Assembly: GCA_039915945.1 (NCBI GenBank)
Contig: JBDSMH010000085.1
Location: 10,581 to 74,580 of the forward strand
Source: DATLFA01 sp039915945
GTDB taxonomy: Bacteria > Actinomycetota > Acidimicrobiia > Acidimicrobiales > WLNW01
DNA length: 64,000 bases
Direction of reading: 5' to 3'
Shown here piece after piece: positions 38,787 to 47,272 of this stretch. Position 1 is the first letter of the stretch. The number at the start of each line of letters is the position of its first letter. The position numbers were made by a program, and so were the translations under genes. Under the pieces are notes generated by a model that saw only the letters and a program-made list of their open reading frames with translations, ran no database searches and was not told the DNA's origin.

Positions 38787-39755
38787 TCAGGCGGTCGGGC
38801 GGGTGCCGACGATGCTGGCGCGCTCGGTGATGCGCACCTCGGGCCAGTAGTCGCTGGCCGCGTAGTGCTGCACGGCGCGGTTGTCCCAGAAGGCAACGGA
38901 GTCGGTCTCCCACCGGAATCGGCATTGGTGCTCGATCGTGTGGGCTTGCTGACAGAGATGGGCCAGCAGCTCGCGGCTGTCGTCGTCGCTCAACCCGACG
39001 ATGCGAGTCGTGAAGTTGACGTTGACGTACAACAGCTTGCGCCCGGTCTGTGCGTGACGACAGGCGACCGGATGCTCGACCAGTGGGTACCGCGCGCGAA
39101 ACTCGTCGACGCGGCCGGCCGGTACTTGGCCACCGAACGACGGCATGAAGTCGTGCACGGCCGTCATCGTCGCAATGCGGTCCTTGGTGTCGTCGTCGAG
39201 CGCGTCGTACGCCGCGTACATGTCGGAGAACAACGTGTCGCCGCCGACCGCGGGCACTCGGACGGCGTGCAGCACTGCGCCCATCGAAGGCGTCGCCCGC
39301 CACGTCACGTCGTGATGCCAACTGTTCTCGTAACCACCGACCTCTGCCGACTTCTCGAAGCGCACGAGCTCGGGAAAGTCACCATTGGGCGGGATGAACG
39401 GATGCACCTCGAGTTCACCGAAGCGACGGGCGAAGGCGACGTGGCGCGCGGGCGTGAGGGGTTGATCGCGGAAGAAGATGACCTTGTACTCGAACAGTGC
39501 CCGACGGATCTCGTCGATCACCGCATCAGGCAGGTCGGTCGTGAGATCGACGCCGGTGATGAGCCCACCCAACGTGACCCCTTGCGGCACCACGTCGAAG
39601 TGGTGCCATTGCAGGCCGGCCAAGCGTTGACGTTCGGCGGCGAGATGCGTGCACGGTCCCACCGACAGACCGGTGGTAGCGCTGCGATGACGGCGCGCCC
39701 CCAGACTGGCCCCGGGATCGTTCTTCGCGACTATTTCGCTTTCGGTGGCTGCCAT
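38787..39755 (-). CDS. TauD/TfdA-family dioxygenase
   Basis: The 322-residue TauD-type protein has NSWHHDVTW for the His-x-Asp iron site, a clear VIFFRDQPLTPARHVAFARRFG segment typical of taurine/alpha-ketoglutarate dioxygenases, and WDNRAVQHYAASDYWPEVR(ITERAS) for the distal His and the Arg. Of the two dioxygenases here it is the more canonical TauD. The ATG at 39755 has GGGGG upstream. It is divergent from the O-methyltransferase at 39798 (42-base gap). Taurine or another sulfonate is possible, but not proven. Confidence 0.9.
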   Translation of the reverse strand: MAATESEIVAKNDPGASLGARRHRSATTGLSVGPCTHLAAERQRLAGLQWHHFDVVPQGVTLGGLITGVDLTTDLPDAVIDEIRRALFEYKVIFFRDQPLTPARHVAFARRFGELEVHPFIPPNGDFPELVRFEKSAEVGGYENSWHHDVTWRATPSMGAVLHAVRVPAVGGDTLFSDMYAAYDALDDDTKDRIATMTAVHDFMPSFGGQVPAGRVDEFRARYPLVEHPVACRHAQTGRKLLYVNVNFTTRIVGLSDDDSRELLAHLCQQAHTIEHQCRFRWETDSVAFWDNRAVQHYAASDYWPEVRITERASIVGTRPTA

Positions 39756-39797
39756 GTCCGGCCCCCTTGTCAACCTCATGTTTACTACGGTGGCGCC

Positions 39798-40472
39798 ATG
39801 ACCAACCCCAGGGCCGCCACTCCGAAGACGATCGGCCTGACCGCCGACCTCCATGAGTACATGTCGGCGCACTCCACGCCGCTGACCCCGGTGCACCGGG
39901 ACCTCATCGCCGCAACGGCCGCCCTCGGATCCGTCGCGGGCATGCAGATCGCGCCCGAGCAGGGTGCGTTCATGACGATGCTCACTCGTCTCTTGGGTGT
40001 GCGTACCGCTGTCGAGGTGGGCACGTTCACCGGCTACTCGTCACTGTGCATCGCGCAAGGTCTTGCCGAGGGCGGGCGGTTGCTGTGCTGCGACGTGAGC
40101 GAGGAGTGGACATCGGTCGCGCGCGACCACTGGCAGCGCGCGGGTGTCGCCGACCGAATCGATCTACGCATCGCGCCCGCCATCGAGACGTTGCGCGCGT
40201 TGCCCACAACCGCGCATATCGACCTCGCGTTCATCGATGCCGACAAGCCCAACTATCCCCACTACTTCGACGAGATCATCCCTCGGCTGTCGGCTTCGGG
40301 CGTGTTGCTGGTCGACAACGTGCTGTGGGGTGGCCGTGTCATCGCGACCGACAGCGACGAGAACACGACGGCAATCCGCGCGTTCAACCGCAAGGTGGTC
40401 GAGGACCCGCGCGTCGAATGCGTGATGCTGCCCATCTCCGACGGTTTGACGATGATCCGCCGCGTCAGCTGA
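39798..40472 (+). CDS. O-methyltransferase (family 3, caffeoyl-CoA/COMT-like)
   Basis: The 224-residue SAM-dependent enzyme has the AdoMet-binding motif VEVGTFTGYSSL (near 73-84), FIDADKPNY with the metal-binding Asp (near 143-151) and LLVDNVLWGG. Family members methylate catechol-type hydroxyls with Mg2+. The start is the ATG at 39798; the longer frame from 38778 shadows the dioxygenase. It ends 18 bases before the convergent lipoprotein gene. Confidence 0.9.
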   Translation: MTNPRAATPKTIGLTADLHEYMSAHSTPLTPVHRDLIAATAALGSVAGMQIAPEQGAFMTMLTRLLGVRTAVEVGTFTGYSSLCIAQGLAEGGRLLCCDVSEEWTSVARDHWQRAGVADRIDLRIAPAIETLRALPTTAHIDLAFIDADKPNYPHYFDEIIPRLSASGVLLVDNVLWGGRVIATDSDENTTAIRAFNRKVVEDPRVECVMLPISDGLTMIRRVS

Positions 40473-40490
40473 TCTGCGGGCGGCCGAGCG

Positions 40491-40922
40491 TCAGCTCGAT
40501 GGCGATCGATCGACCTGTTTGACGCGGCACGTCGTGCGCAGGGTTCCCTCGCCGGGCGCCGACACTTCGAATGACGACGTGAGCCCAGGAGCAACGTTGT
40601 TTATCACCGAGGTGTTGGTGGCCAACTGCTGTCCGTCTTGCTCCCACACCACGATGATCAGATAGTTCGCGGGTGCGGCCGAATGGTTCGTGATCTTGCC
40701 GCCGGCGCGCAGCGCGTCGATCTCGACGCGACAGGGCAAAGGTTTTTCGATGTCTTTTTGCGGCGGATTTGCGGTATCGGGTGTGGTAGTTCCGATGCCG
40801 TCCACGAATGTCAACTCGGTTGACGCCGCGGGCGTGTCGTCGGACGAACACGATACGACGGACATCAACGCGAGCGTGAGGCCGAGTACGGCTGATGCGA
40901 GCGTGGTGATTCGGGGTTTCAT
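40491..40922 (-). CDS. Small secreted lipoprotein, unknown function
   Basis: The 143-residue protein has a lipoprotein signal with the hydrophobic stretch LASAVLGLTLALMSVV and lipobox VVSC (Cys25), followed by an acidic Ser/Thr/Ala region. The rest forms a small beta domain (ITNHSAAPANYLIIVVWEQDG, FEVSAPGEGTLRTTCRV) with two Cys that could pair. I do not recognise the family. It probably sits on the outer face of the membrane. It is convergent with the O-methyltransferase, and the ParA gene ends 57 bases upstream of it on the same strand. Confidence 0.78.
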   Translation of the reverse strand: MKPRITTLASAVLGLTLALMSVVSCSSDDTPAASTELTFVDGIGTTTPDTANPPQKDIEKPLPCRVEIDALRAGGKITNHSAAPANYLIIVVWEQDGQQLATNTSVINNVAPGLTSSFEVSAPGEGTLRTTCRVKQVDRSPSS

Positions 40923-40979
40923 TCGAGGCTCACGCTAACGGCGTGGCACCCTGCCGGTGGCGATCCGTGCTCGAGACGT

Positions 40980-41747
40980 TCAACGCCCCAAACGACGCAG
41001 CTTTGCCCAATGCGCATCGAAGACCTCGGAGATGTCACGTGCGCGATAGCCGAACGAATGAATCGGCAACCGCTCTCCCGCAGCCTGATTGATGAGCGAT
41101 CGCTGTGGCACCGACGGCTTCCACACCGCCTTGCGCCCGACCATGTCCGCGAGTTCGTCGTAGCGGCGATCGGCTTCTCCGGAAACCGGCGGCACGCGGT
41201 TGGGGAGCACGCCCGCGATGTCGAGGTCGGGATTCAGATCGGCCCACACGTCGTCGATGGTGTCGAGAACCGCGGTGAGCCCGCGCAGGCTGTGACTTGC
41301 GAGTTCGACGACGATCAACGCGAAGTTGGCCGCGCCGAGCGCGTTGAGCGTGATGTGCCCGAGCGACGGCGGGGTATCGACGAGGACGAGTTTGTAGTCG
41401 CTCGCAACTTCGCTGATGGCCCGGCGCAGTCGGAGATCGGCGTTGCGTGAGTTCTCGCGCTCGCGCTCGGCAAGGATGCGGCTGGCCGGCAGCACATGCA
41501 CGAGTTCGCTCCAACCGGATTCGACGATGGCGGCGCGGGTCGTCTTGGGATCGGCCAGTGCGTCGGAGGTACCGAGGGTCTGGTCGCTCGCGTCGACGCC
41601 GAGCGAATAGGTGGCCGACGCCTGCGGGTCCATATCTACGACAAGGATGGTGTCTCCCGCGGCAAGGGCTGCCGAGGCGAGACCGAGGGTTACGGTGGTC
41701 TTACCCACCCCGCCTTTTTGATTGGTGATCGCGACTGTCTTGGTCAT
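40980..41747 (-). CDS. ParA-family ATPase (orphan)
   Basis: The 255-residue protein begins MTKTVAITNQKGGVGKTTVT, the deviant Walker A of ParA/Soj (residues 11-18), and has VDMDPQASATYSLGV and VLVDTPPSLGHITLNAL. It lacks an N-terminal DNA-binding domain and no ParB gene is adjacent. Such orphan ParAs position cargo such as protein clusters or act in cell-pole or surface functions. Its neighbour across a 118-base divergent gap is a membrane-anchored surface-repeat protein. The frame extends upstream to 42389 only as a shadow. Confidence 0.9.
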   Translation of the reverse strand: MTKTVAITNQKGGVGKTTVTLGLASAALAAGDTILVVDMDPQASATYSLGVDASDQTLGTSDALADPKTTRAAIVESGWSELVHVLPASRILAERERENSRNADLRLRRAISEVASDYKLVLVDTPPSLGHITLNALGAANFALIVVELASHSLRGLTAVLDTIDDVWADLNPDLDIAGVLPNRVPPVSGEADRRYDELADMVGRKAVWKPSVPQRSLINQAAGERLPIHSFGYRARDISEVFDAHWAKLRRLGR

Positions 41748-41865
41748 GAAAATAGAATTGCAGGCCTGCGGCGATCCGTCAGATTGGGCGTCGCGTGGCC
41801 GCGGCCATGACTCCGGGGTTTTCCGGTGCGCGTAGGGTCCGACATGGAGAAAGGGGTACTGAAGG

Positions 41866-43227
41866 ATGGCTGACGCGACCACACGGAGACCCCGCGTGTT
41901 CCGACCGGTGGTCCTCTTCGTCGCCGTGACGCTCGTCGCGCTCGTGGCGCTCCTCGTGCTGCGCGACGACGACGAGTCGCCGACGCTCGGTTCCCCGTCC
42001 ACGGTGTCCGAGACCACCATCACGCCCACGACCTCGATCTCCTCGACGAGCGTCCCGACATCGACCGCACCGGTGGTGAGCACGACACCGACGACAACGG
42101 TGCCGGCCAACCCCGGTGGTGACTTCGTGGCCGTCACGCCGACGCGGCTCGTCGACACGCGCACGGGCCTGGGTATCACCGGGGCAAAGGTGGGCAAGGC
42201 GCCACTGGTCACCGCCAGCATCGTGGGGAGGACCGGTTCCGTGGCCCCGGGCGCGATCAAAGCGCTGGCCCTCAATGTCACGGTCGCCGAAGCGAGCCAA
42301 GCGGGCTTTCTCACGGTGGCCGCCACCGGATCTCGCCCCTCTGACGTCTCACAGATCGCGTTCGTCAGCGCGACCGCGAGTTCTCTCATCGTGACCCGGG
42401 CCAGCGCCGAAGGCCTGGTCGACCTACGGCTCTCCGACGGTGCGGCGAGTCACATCATCGTTGATCTCCTCGGCTATTTCGTGACCGCGCGCGCACCGGC
42501 GAACCTGTCGGTCATCCCGGAGCCGCAGCCCAAGGCGCTGTTCGACTCGCGCGCGAGCCTGCCGGTCGAGCCGGCCAAGACCGTCGATCTCACGTTGTCG
42601 GCCCCCGCCGCCGGCGCGATCCTCGGCATCACGGCGACGGGTGCTCGCGGGTCGGGGTATCTGACCGTCTACGGCGACGCGACCCGCCCCGACACGTCGG
42701 CAGTCAACTTCGCCGCGGGCCACGATGCCACCGCGCTGTCGATCGTGACGACGGGGGCAGACAGGGCGGTGCACATCTACAACGGGTCGACCGCGGCCGT
42801 GCACGTCGTCGTGTTCCAGATCGCCCGCCTCGAGACCGGCACGCCGGCGGGAGGGTTGGCGCTCAACATCGAAGGCACCGTCGCCCAGGATGGACGCAGC
42901 GCGCCATTCCCGTTCCGCACGGTCGACACCCGCGGCATGGCGACGTGCCCGGTCACGCTCGGTGGCGGTGTATCGAGCATCACGTCGATCTTCCCCAAGG
43001 CGAAGGCGTTGCTGGTGAGCGTCACCGTGGTCAACGCCTCGACGGCGAGCTATCTGACGGCCTACACGGGTGCCGTCCAGCCGCCCGGCGCCGCGACGCT
43101 GAACTTCGACGCACGAGAGGTACGCAGCAACCTGGCGTTCGTTCCCGTCGCCGGTGACCGCGTGAACATCGTGTGTGGCGGGGGCAATCCCGAATACATC
43201 CTCGACGTCCTGGCGACGCTCGAGTGA
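41866..43227 (+). CDS. Membrane-anchored surface protein with three RLVDTR-type repeats
   Basis: The 453-residue protein has a short basic N-terminus, one membrane helix (about 13-31), a Thr/Ser/Pro-rich stalk (about 40-85) and three related beta domains. Their signatures are RLVDTRTGLG ... ALALNVTVAEASQAGFLTV (first), ALFDSRASL ... GSGYLTVYG (second) and FRTVDTRGM ... LLVSVTVVNASTASYLTAYTG (third). Such repeats occur in actinobacterial extracellular proteins with putative adhesive or wall-binding roles. Two Cys in the last domain could pair. The ATG at 41866 has GAAGG upstream. It is divergent from the ParA gene. Function is not known. Confidence 0.85.
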   Translation: MADATTRRPRVFRPVVLFVAVTLVALVALLVLRDDDESPTLGSPSTVSETTITPTTSISSTSVPTSTAPVVSTTPTTTVPANPGGDFVAVTPTRLVDTRTGLGITGAKVGKAPLVTASIVGRTGSVAPGAIKALALNVTVAEASQAGFLTVAATGSRPSDVSQIAFVSATASSLIVTRASAEGLVDLRLSDGAASHIIVDLLGYFVTARAPANLSVIPEPQPKALFDSRASLPVEPAKTVDLTLSAPAAGAILGITATGARGSGYLTVYGDATRPDTSAVNFAAGHDATALSIVTTGADRAVHIYNGSTAAVHVVVFQIARLETGTPAGGLALNIEGTVAQDGRSAPFPFRTVDTRGMATCPVTLGGGVSSITSIFPKAKALLVSVTVVNASTASYLTAYTGAVQPPGAATLNFDAREVRSNLAFVPVAGDRVNIVCGGGNPEYILDVLATLE

Positions 43228-43290
43228 TTCGTGGTCCGTTCGTCGGCGCAGGCTGATCATTTCGGATGATGCCGCGGCGCCGGTAGTGCA

Positions 43291-43857
43291 ATGCGGCTCA
43301 TTGACGGCGCGGCTCGGGGCACCGATCCTGGCGGGGCCCCCGGAGGGACTTTGCCGATGATCGACTGCGACGACCACTTTGCCTGTGCCCTGCGAGAGGT
43401 GACTCGACGCAGCGGCGGCGCGATCTGGAACGAACCCGGTCGTCTTCGCAGCCGCCTGCAGTACGAGGTGGGTGCGGTCTCGACAGGGCAGAGCGCATTG
43501 CTCGACGCCCTCGTCATCGCCGCGATGCAAGGGATACCCGGCGCGCTCCTCGACCACGATGATCTTCAACCCTGCGTGCTCGACCTCGCCGACTCGGTCG
43601 GGCCGGCGCTCGCCGCCGACGCGGTCGGTGTCTGGATGCGGGCACTGGCCGAGCCCGAACTCGTGTGCGTCGAACTCGAGCTGCCGGCGATCGTCGTGGA
43701 TCGTGCCCCCAGGGGCCTCGTCATCGACGCCCGGTGTGTCGAGGTTCGGGTGCTCGAGCCCGCACCGTGCGAGCGCGACGATGCGGTCGTCGAGGAACGC
43801 GTGCTCACGCTCATCGACAAGTTGCGGCCCCCGCCACCGGTGCCCGTATCCGCCTAA
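43291..43857 (+). CDS. Hypothetical protein
   Basis: The frame encodes 188 residues; the internal ATG at 43357 (MIDCDDHFACALREV) is a plausible alternative start. I recognise no family. It is acidic and soluble, with an alternating helical/strand pattern (SALLDALVIAAMQGIPGALLDHDDL, VCVELELPAIVVD) and no signal or membrane helix. Codon use matches its neighbours. It stands between the surface-repeat gene and the HD-domain gene, all on the plus strand. Confidence 0.55.
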   Translation: MRLIDGAARGTDPGGAPGGTLPMIDCDDHFACALREVTRRSGGAIWNEPGRLRSRLQYEVGAVSTGQSALLDALVIAAMQGIPGALLDHDDLQPCVLDLADSVGPALAADAVGVWMRALAEPELVCVELELPAIVVDRAPRGLVIDARCVEVRVLEPAPCERDDAVVEERVLTLIDKLRPPPPVPVSA

Positions 43858-43907
43858 TCGGGCGAAAATGTTCCGTTCCGGTGCTCGGCGCGGGCAGACT
43901 CAACTCG

Positions 43908-44729
43908 ATGACCACCACGACTGCCACCACTACCGCCGACGAGTTGACCCAGATCATGCTGGCCGACGACGTCAATGCGTCGTTGTGGTCGGCCCTCGAG
44001 GCGGGCCGTCTGCAGGCGTTGGTGCCCGAGTTGCCGGCGCTGCGCATGGAGCAAGACCCGATCCACAAGCACAAAGATGTGCTGACGCACACGTTTGCGG
44101 TGGTGGCCAAGACCAGTGGTGACCTCAGCGTGCGTCTGGCGGCGCTGTTCCACGACATCGCCAAGCCCCGCACCCGCAGCTACGAACACGGCGGCGTCAC
44201 CTTCCGACACCACGAAGTCGTGGGCGCCAAGATGACCCGTAAGCGGCTCACGGCGCTCGGCTATCCCGACGACGTCGTCCGTGACGTTGCCGATCTGGTT
44301 CGGCTCTCCGGACGTTTCAAGGGCTATGGCGATGGTTGGAGTGACTCGGCGGTGCGGCGTTACGCCCGAGATGCCGGGCACCTGCTGGGACAGCTCAACG
44401 AACTTGTCCGTTGCGACTGCACGACACGCAACAAGATCCGGGTCACCAACTTGCATCGTGAGATCGACGAGCTCGAGCGCCGCATCCGCGAACTCGCGGA
44501 TGAAGATCGTCGCGCCGCTGAACGGCCGGGCCTCGACGGCCTCGCCGTCATGCAACAACTCGGCATCGGCCCGGGCCCCGAGGTCGGCCAGGCACTCAAG
44601 TTCCTGCTCGACCTCAAGCGCCGTGAAGGTGACCTGCCGCAGAACGAGCTGAGCGGTCGCCTCGATGCATGGTGGGCGGCGCACCCGAGCCGGCCGGCGT
44701 CGTCGTCGTCCGGGCACGGTGCGGGCTAG
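43908..44729 (+). CDS. Stand-alone HD-domain protein resembling the CCA-adding enzyme HD half
   Basis: The 273-residue protein has PIHKHKDVLTHTFAVV (His61) and LAALFHDIAKPRTR with the His82-Asp83 pair, then the FRHHEVVGAKM segment and a C-terminal helical part. This matches the second half of actinobacterial CCA tRNA nucleotidyltransferases, but the N-terminal nucleotidyltransferase head is missing. The upstream sequence encodes a different hypothetical protein, so it is not a simple split. It may be a phosphohydrolase acting on 2',3'-cyclic or other phosphates. It overlaps the convergent membrane-protein gene by four bases. The start is the ATG at 43908. Confidence 0.8.
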   Translation: MTTTTATTTADELTQIMLADDVNASLWSALEAGRLQALVPELPALRMEQDPIHKHKDVLTHTFAVVAKTSGDLSVRLAALFHDIAKPRTRSYEHGGVTFRHHEVVGAKMTRKRLTALGYPDDVVRDVADLVRLSGRFKGYGDGWSDSAVRRYARDAGHLLGQLNELVRCDCTTRNKIRVTNLHREIDELERRIRELADEDRRAAERPGLDGLAVMQQLGIGPGPEVGQALKFLLDLKRREGDLPQNELSGRLDAWWAAHPSRPASSSSGHGAG

Positions 44730-45850
44730 CGCGACGAATCCACCGGCGGAGAGCGCGTCTCGGGCGCGTCGAACAACGCGGCGGGCGATGGTGGTGCTTT
44801 GACGGGCGCGCTCCGGCGGCGCGGCCCGCGCGGTCGCGACGCCCCCACGGGTTGAAAGGGAGGCGACGCGACATCGAACACCGTCGCGCCTGCGGTCGTG
44901 GGCTCGGAGTCGGTGAAGAAATCGGCCCCGGCGACCGCCGGTGCACCGGTGCTCGAGATGCGGAGCAAGTGGTCGGGATCGAGGAACGCGTTGGCCCCCG
45001 CCCGTTCGTTGCGCTCGTCGTGCAGGCGCTGCCATCGTCGGGCACAGATGAATGCACCGACACCGAAGAGCAAGATGGCGATCGCCGGCGCGATGAGGCG
45101 CGGCATAAGCGATCGGGCGAGATGCTCGCCGATGATCGAGCTGTTGCCCGGCAGGCCACTGGCCAACACCGGCAACAACAACGCGATCGCGCCCTGCAGC
45201 AGTGCAAACGCCACGAGCCACACGCCGATGCGCCGTAGCGCCGAAGGGCGACGCGAGTGGACCAGCATCGCCAGCGCGATCAGGCCGGCGGCGGCCATGG
45301 CCAAGGTGGAGAACCGCCGGTCGAGTGAGCGCTTGAGCCCGGTCAGGTCGGGGGCACTCTCTGCGATCGTGATCTTCAGCGGTGCCTGAGCTGGCAAGAG
45401 CTGTGCGTACGCGGGGTTCACCGCGATCGCCTCCTTGCGGAACGCAGGTACGAGGGCACTCAGATCGAGCACCGGCGCGGTCGTGTGGTCGATGAAGATG
45501 TAGCGGTGCAGGGCGCGCACCGCCGAGGCATACGCGTCGTGGAACTCGGGGGTGCGCGTGAGCTCGATGCCGGCCTGGCGCAAGTCGTCGGTGATGTGCA
45601 CGGTCGCACTGCTGGTGGTGCCCGGTGGGAGCAGCTGGGATTGCGCGGCCTCGACGATCTGATCGGCGACCGTGCTCTGCACGATGCGGCGCTCGAGGAT
45701 GCCGTCGGTGGCGTCGACCACGACGTCCGGATCGAGCACCAGGCTGCGGACCATGAACGAGTCGTAGACGAGCGATGTGGCGAGAAGACCGACGGTCAAC
45801 AGCAGCCAACCGACTACGCGTCGCGGTCGGTCGGCAATGGGTGCTCTCAT
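44726..45850 (-). CDS. Membrane protein with a large extracellular loop, unknown function
   Basis: The 374-residue protein has a membrane helix near the start (VVGWLLLTVGLLATSLVYDSF, about 12-32), a roughly 150-residue external region (ILERRIVQSTVADQIVEA ... KITIAESAPDLTG), then three helices at about 185-200, 212-232 and 252-270, and a long Pro/Ala/Ser-rich cytoplasmic tail from about 280. The layout is that of an actinobacterial integral membrane protein whose role is not known to me. It is convergent with the HD-domain gene and 130 bases upstream of the amidohydrolase. Confidence 0.75.
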   Translation of the reverse strand: MRAPIADRPRRVVGWLLLTVGLLATSLVYDSFMVRSLVLDPDVVVDATDGILERRIVQSTVADQIVEAAQSQLLPPGTTSSATVHITDDLRQAGIELTRTPEFHDAYASAVRALHRYIFIDHTTAPVLDLSALVPAFRKEAIAVNPAYAQLLPAQAPLKITIAESAPDLTGLKRSLDRRFSTLAMAAAGLIALAMLVHSRRPSALRRIGVWLVAFALLQGAIALLLPVLASGLPGNSSIIGEHLARSLMPRLIAPAIAILLFGVGAFICARRWQRLHDERNERAGANAFLDPDHLLRISSTGAPAVAGADFFTDSEPTTAGATVFDVASPPFQPVGASRPRGPRRRSAPVKAPPSPAALFDAPETRSPPVDSSR

Positions 45851-45980
45851 GCCGGTGACATCGGCGCGATGGAGGCTCGGGTGTAGGGGAATCCGGCCAC
45901 GCTAGGACGCGGTGCCGCCCCCGTTGCCGCGGGCGGATAGGCCGTTCGGCCGTTTGCCCGCGAAAGGCTGCTCGGGCCGT

Positions 45981-46847
45981 CTACGCGAGGCGCAGGACCC
46001 GCAACGCGTTCTCGCGAAGGAACTTGGGCCAGACCTCGTCCTTGAAGCCCACGCTTGGAAGCTCGCGGAAGATGCGCTCGAGACTGAGCCCCGACGGGAA
46101 GTAGCCGGCGTAGATGATCTTCTCCGCGCCGCGCGTATTGGCGTAGCGGACGATGTCCTGCGGATAGTGCTTGGGCGCGAACGCGCTCGTCGAATAGTGC
46201 AGACCCGGCCACTTGAGCATCAACTTGATCGCGAGGTCGGTCCACGGCTCGCAACCGTGACGGGTCACGAAAGTGAGATCGGGAAAGTCGTACATGACTT
46301 CGTCGATGTGTTCGACCTTTTGGGGGTACATCGGGAAGCGCGGGCCGGGCACGCCGGCGTTGATGAAGATCGGGATGTCGAGTTCGACGCACGCCGCGTA
46401 GAGCGGATACATCTTCTTGTCGTTGATCGCGACCTGAGGCGACAACCCGCTGGGAAATGTGGCGGCGGCCTTGACGCCCATCTCGCGAACGCCGCGCTTG
46501 ATGTCGCGGATCGCATCCATGCCGCGGTTGGGATCGACCAGCATGCTGCCGAAGAGCCGCGTCGGGTGGGCGAGTACGGAGGCCCGCCCGATATCGCCTT
46601 CGGCGAACGACACGGGCACGAGCCCGAACTCGATGTTGAACTTGTCCATCTCCGCGATGAGGAACTCTGGATAGCTCACGGAGGCATCGACCTCGGGCAA
46701 CTCCTTGAACATGTAGCCGCCGGGATGCTTGAGATCACTGCTGGCTTTGTCTCGGACGAGATTGCCGAAGTCTTTCTGCCAGGCGTCGCGATTGGAGGGC
46801 ACGCCCAACATGGTGTCGAACGCGGCTACATCAGAAGGAAATGCCAT
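45981..46847 (-). CDS. Amidohydrolase-2 family protein, short form
   Basis: The 288-residue protein has the family's core (VPVSFAEGDIG, MLVDPNRGM, PIFINAGVPGPRFPMYPQ, TFVTRHGCEPWTDLAIKLM and the C-terminal KIIYAGYFPSGLSLERI). The N-terminal HxH-type metal motif is absent; the protein begins MAFPSDVAAFDTMLG and the first metal site may be incomplete. It may use one metal or not be catalytic, as in some family members. A fragment of the dispersed GC-rich repeat precedes its stop region at 45958-45978 (GCTGCTCGGGCC). It is divergent from the epoxide-hydrolase-like gene. Confidence 0.82.
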   Translation of the reverse strand: MAFPSDVAAFDTMLGVPSNRDAWQKDFGNLVRDKASSDLKHPGGYMFKELPEVDASVSYPEFLIAEMDKFNIEFGLVPVSFAEGDIGRASVLAHPTRLFGSMLVDPNRGMDAIRDIKRGVREMGVKAAATFPSGLSPQVAINDKKMYPLYAACVELDIPIFINAGVPGPRFPMYPQKVEHIDEVMYDFPDLTFVTRHGCEPWTDLAIKLMLKWPGLHYSTSAFAPKHYPQDIVRYANTRGAEKIIYAGYFPSGLSLERIFRELPSVGFKDEVWPKFLRENALRVLRLA

Positions 46848-46897
46848 AGGCGGCGAAGCATAGGATGCAACACTTCAACGCGCACGGGGGGCACGAG

Positions 46898-47272
46898 ATG
46901 GCCACGATTCCAACTGATCCAGACGCCTTGGTGACACAGTTCTGCGAGGCTTGGCCGCGAATGGACGCGGACGAGCTGGCCTCGTACTTCACCGACGACG
47001 GCGTGTACCACAACATTCCCATGCCCCCTGCGGAGGGTCGGGCCGCGGTGCTCGAGTTGCTGCGGGGCCTGGGCGCCATGATCAGCGACATCCGCTTCGA
47101 GGTGCACCGTCAAGTGGCCAACGGCGGGCTCGTCATGAACGAACGCACCGATCACATCACGATGGGCGACCGTGTCGTTGCGTTGCCGGTCGTCGGTGTG
47201 TTCGAAATCGATAACGGTCGTATTCGCGCGTGGCGCGATTATTTCGACATGGGTCAGTTCACCGGCGCGTAG
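46898..47272 (+). CDS. Limonene-1,2-epoxide hydrolase-like (NTF2-fold) protein
   Basis: The 124-residue protein carries the complete limonene-epoxide-hydrolase residue set with correct spacing: Tyr37 and Asn39 (VYHNI), Arg83-x-Asp85 (NERTDH) and Asp114 (AWRDYFD). In this family the Asp-Arg-Asp triad activates water to open an epoxide. The start at 46898 is favoured by GGGGGG upstream; a longer frame begins at 46865. It is convergent with the membrane protein, whose stop adjoins directly, and divergent from the amidohydrolase at 46847. The substrate is unknown. Confidence 0.88.
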   Translation: MATIPTDPDALVTQFCEAWPRMDADELASYFTDDGVYHNIPMPPAEGRAAVLELLRGLGAMISDIRFEVHRQVANGGLVMNERTDHITMGDRVVALPVVGVFEIDNGRIRAWRDYFDMGQFTGA

